Origin: Streptomyces sp. B93
Lineage (GTDB): Bacteria > Actinomycetota > Actinomycetes > Streptomycetales > Streptomycetaceae
Assembly: GCF_018070565.1 (NCBI RefSeq)
Contig: NZ_JAGPXL010000006.1
Coordinates: forward strand, 124,001-188,000
DNA: 64,000 nt
Direction of reading: 5' to 3'
The first letter of the stretch is position 1; every line of letters starts with the position of its first letter. A program made the translations under genes and the position numbers. The notes below the pieces were generated by a model. The model ran no database searches, was not told the origin of the DNA, and saw only the letters and a list, made by a program, of their open reading frames with translations. Positions 63,968 through 64,000 of the stretch are shown here, piece after piece.

Positions 63968-64000
63968 ATGAACCCCATCGTCACACTTCAGGACGCTGTT
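63968..64000 (+). CDS. unknown gene, 5' end only
   Basis: ATG at 63968 preceded by AGGGAG (63952-63957); only MNPIVTLQDAV is visible before the window ends. No function can be given. Confidence 0.55.
   Translation, partial: MNPIVTLQDAV

Overview
The window is actinobacterial chromosome, almost certainly Streptomyces: very high G+C with strong third-position G/C bias, many GTG starts, several apparently leaderless promoters (a -10 about 7 nt before the start codon), and Streptomyces-specific families (Scr1/DUF397, DUF5707, DUF3263, DasR, BldD and CIRCE sites). The gene order follows the core region that in S. coelicolor carries groEL2, otsA, nagKA, cdgB, msiK, cysS, ispFD, carD and phoRP-phoU. 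That comparison is from memory; no search was run.

Layout. 0-2.3 kb: MurNAc-6-P recycling (RpiR regulator, murQ). 2.4-4.2 kb: two unknown proteins and an Scr1/DUF397 regulatory pair whose regulator is frameshifted in a C7 tract. 4.26-7.3 kb: a gene-free large inverted repeat built of degenerate ~61-bp units; an IS256-type element with an 8-bp target duplication has split its right arm. 7.5-10.9 kb: secreted DUF5707 protein, DinB-like protein, unknown Zn-finger-like protein, MFS remnant and an old-yellow-enzyme. 11.1-13.4 kb: groEL2 with two tandem CIRCE operators, and a cold-shock gene. 13.8-15.5 kb: a SAM-I riboswitch heading an operon of a ThrC-like PLP enzyme and a MoaD-like sulfur carrier. 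15.7-19.5 kb: gpgS, otsA and otsB (glucosylglycerate and trehalose). 19.5-24.4 kb: DUF3263 protein, sugar-binding lipoprotein, and nagK-nagA under DasR sites, then a PfkB kinase. 24.5-38.8 kb: CBM protein, the diguanylate cyclase CdgB, flavin reductase, ArfB, TerD, acetyltransferase, M1 peptidase, pentapeptide protein, FAD enzymes, and a SoxR-box-controlled quinone reductase with an MFS exporter. 38.9-44.4 kb: aminoglycoside-kinase-like protein, a cell-envelope operon (L,D-transpeptidase, response regulator, histidine kinase) and a divergent secreted phospholipase-D-like protein. 44.4-47.3 kb: tRNA-Thr, msiK with a DasR site, nucleotidyltransferase. 47.4-54 kb: DoxX protein, rlmB, cysS, ispF, ispD, carD. 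54.5-58.3 kb: lipoprotein, phoP-phoR, phoU. 58.5-61 kb: Cys-rich peptide, Ni-binding-like protein, YCII plus ECF sigma factor. 61.1-64 kb: lower-G+C segment with GntR regulator, GNAT, NUDIX and a tRNA T-arm-like fragment, looking like accessory DNA.

How it fits together. Amino-sugar use is spread over three places: murQ (MurNAc-6-P), nagK/nagA (GlcNAc) and msiK, the shared ATPase that can energise sugar importers such as the one served by the lone binding protein at 19.8 kb; dre-like sites occur at nagK and msiK. Phosphate control (phoR-phoP, phoU) sits around PHO-box-like repeats. The most unusual biological hypothesis is the SAM-riboswitch operon pairing a threonine-synthase relative with a sulfur-carrier protein, which suggests a carrier-dependent homocysteine-forming reaction rather than plain threonine synthesis.
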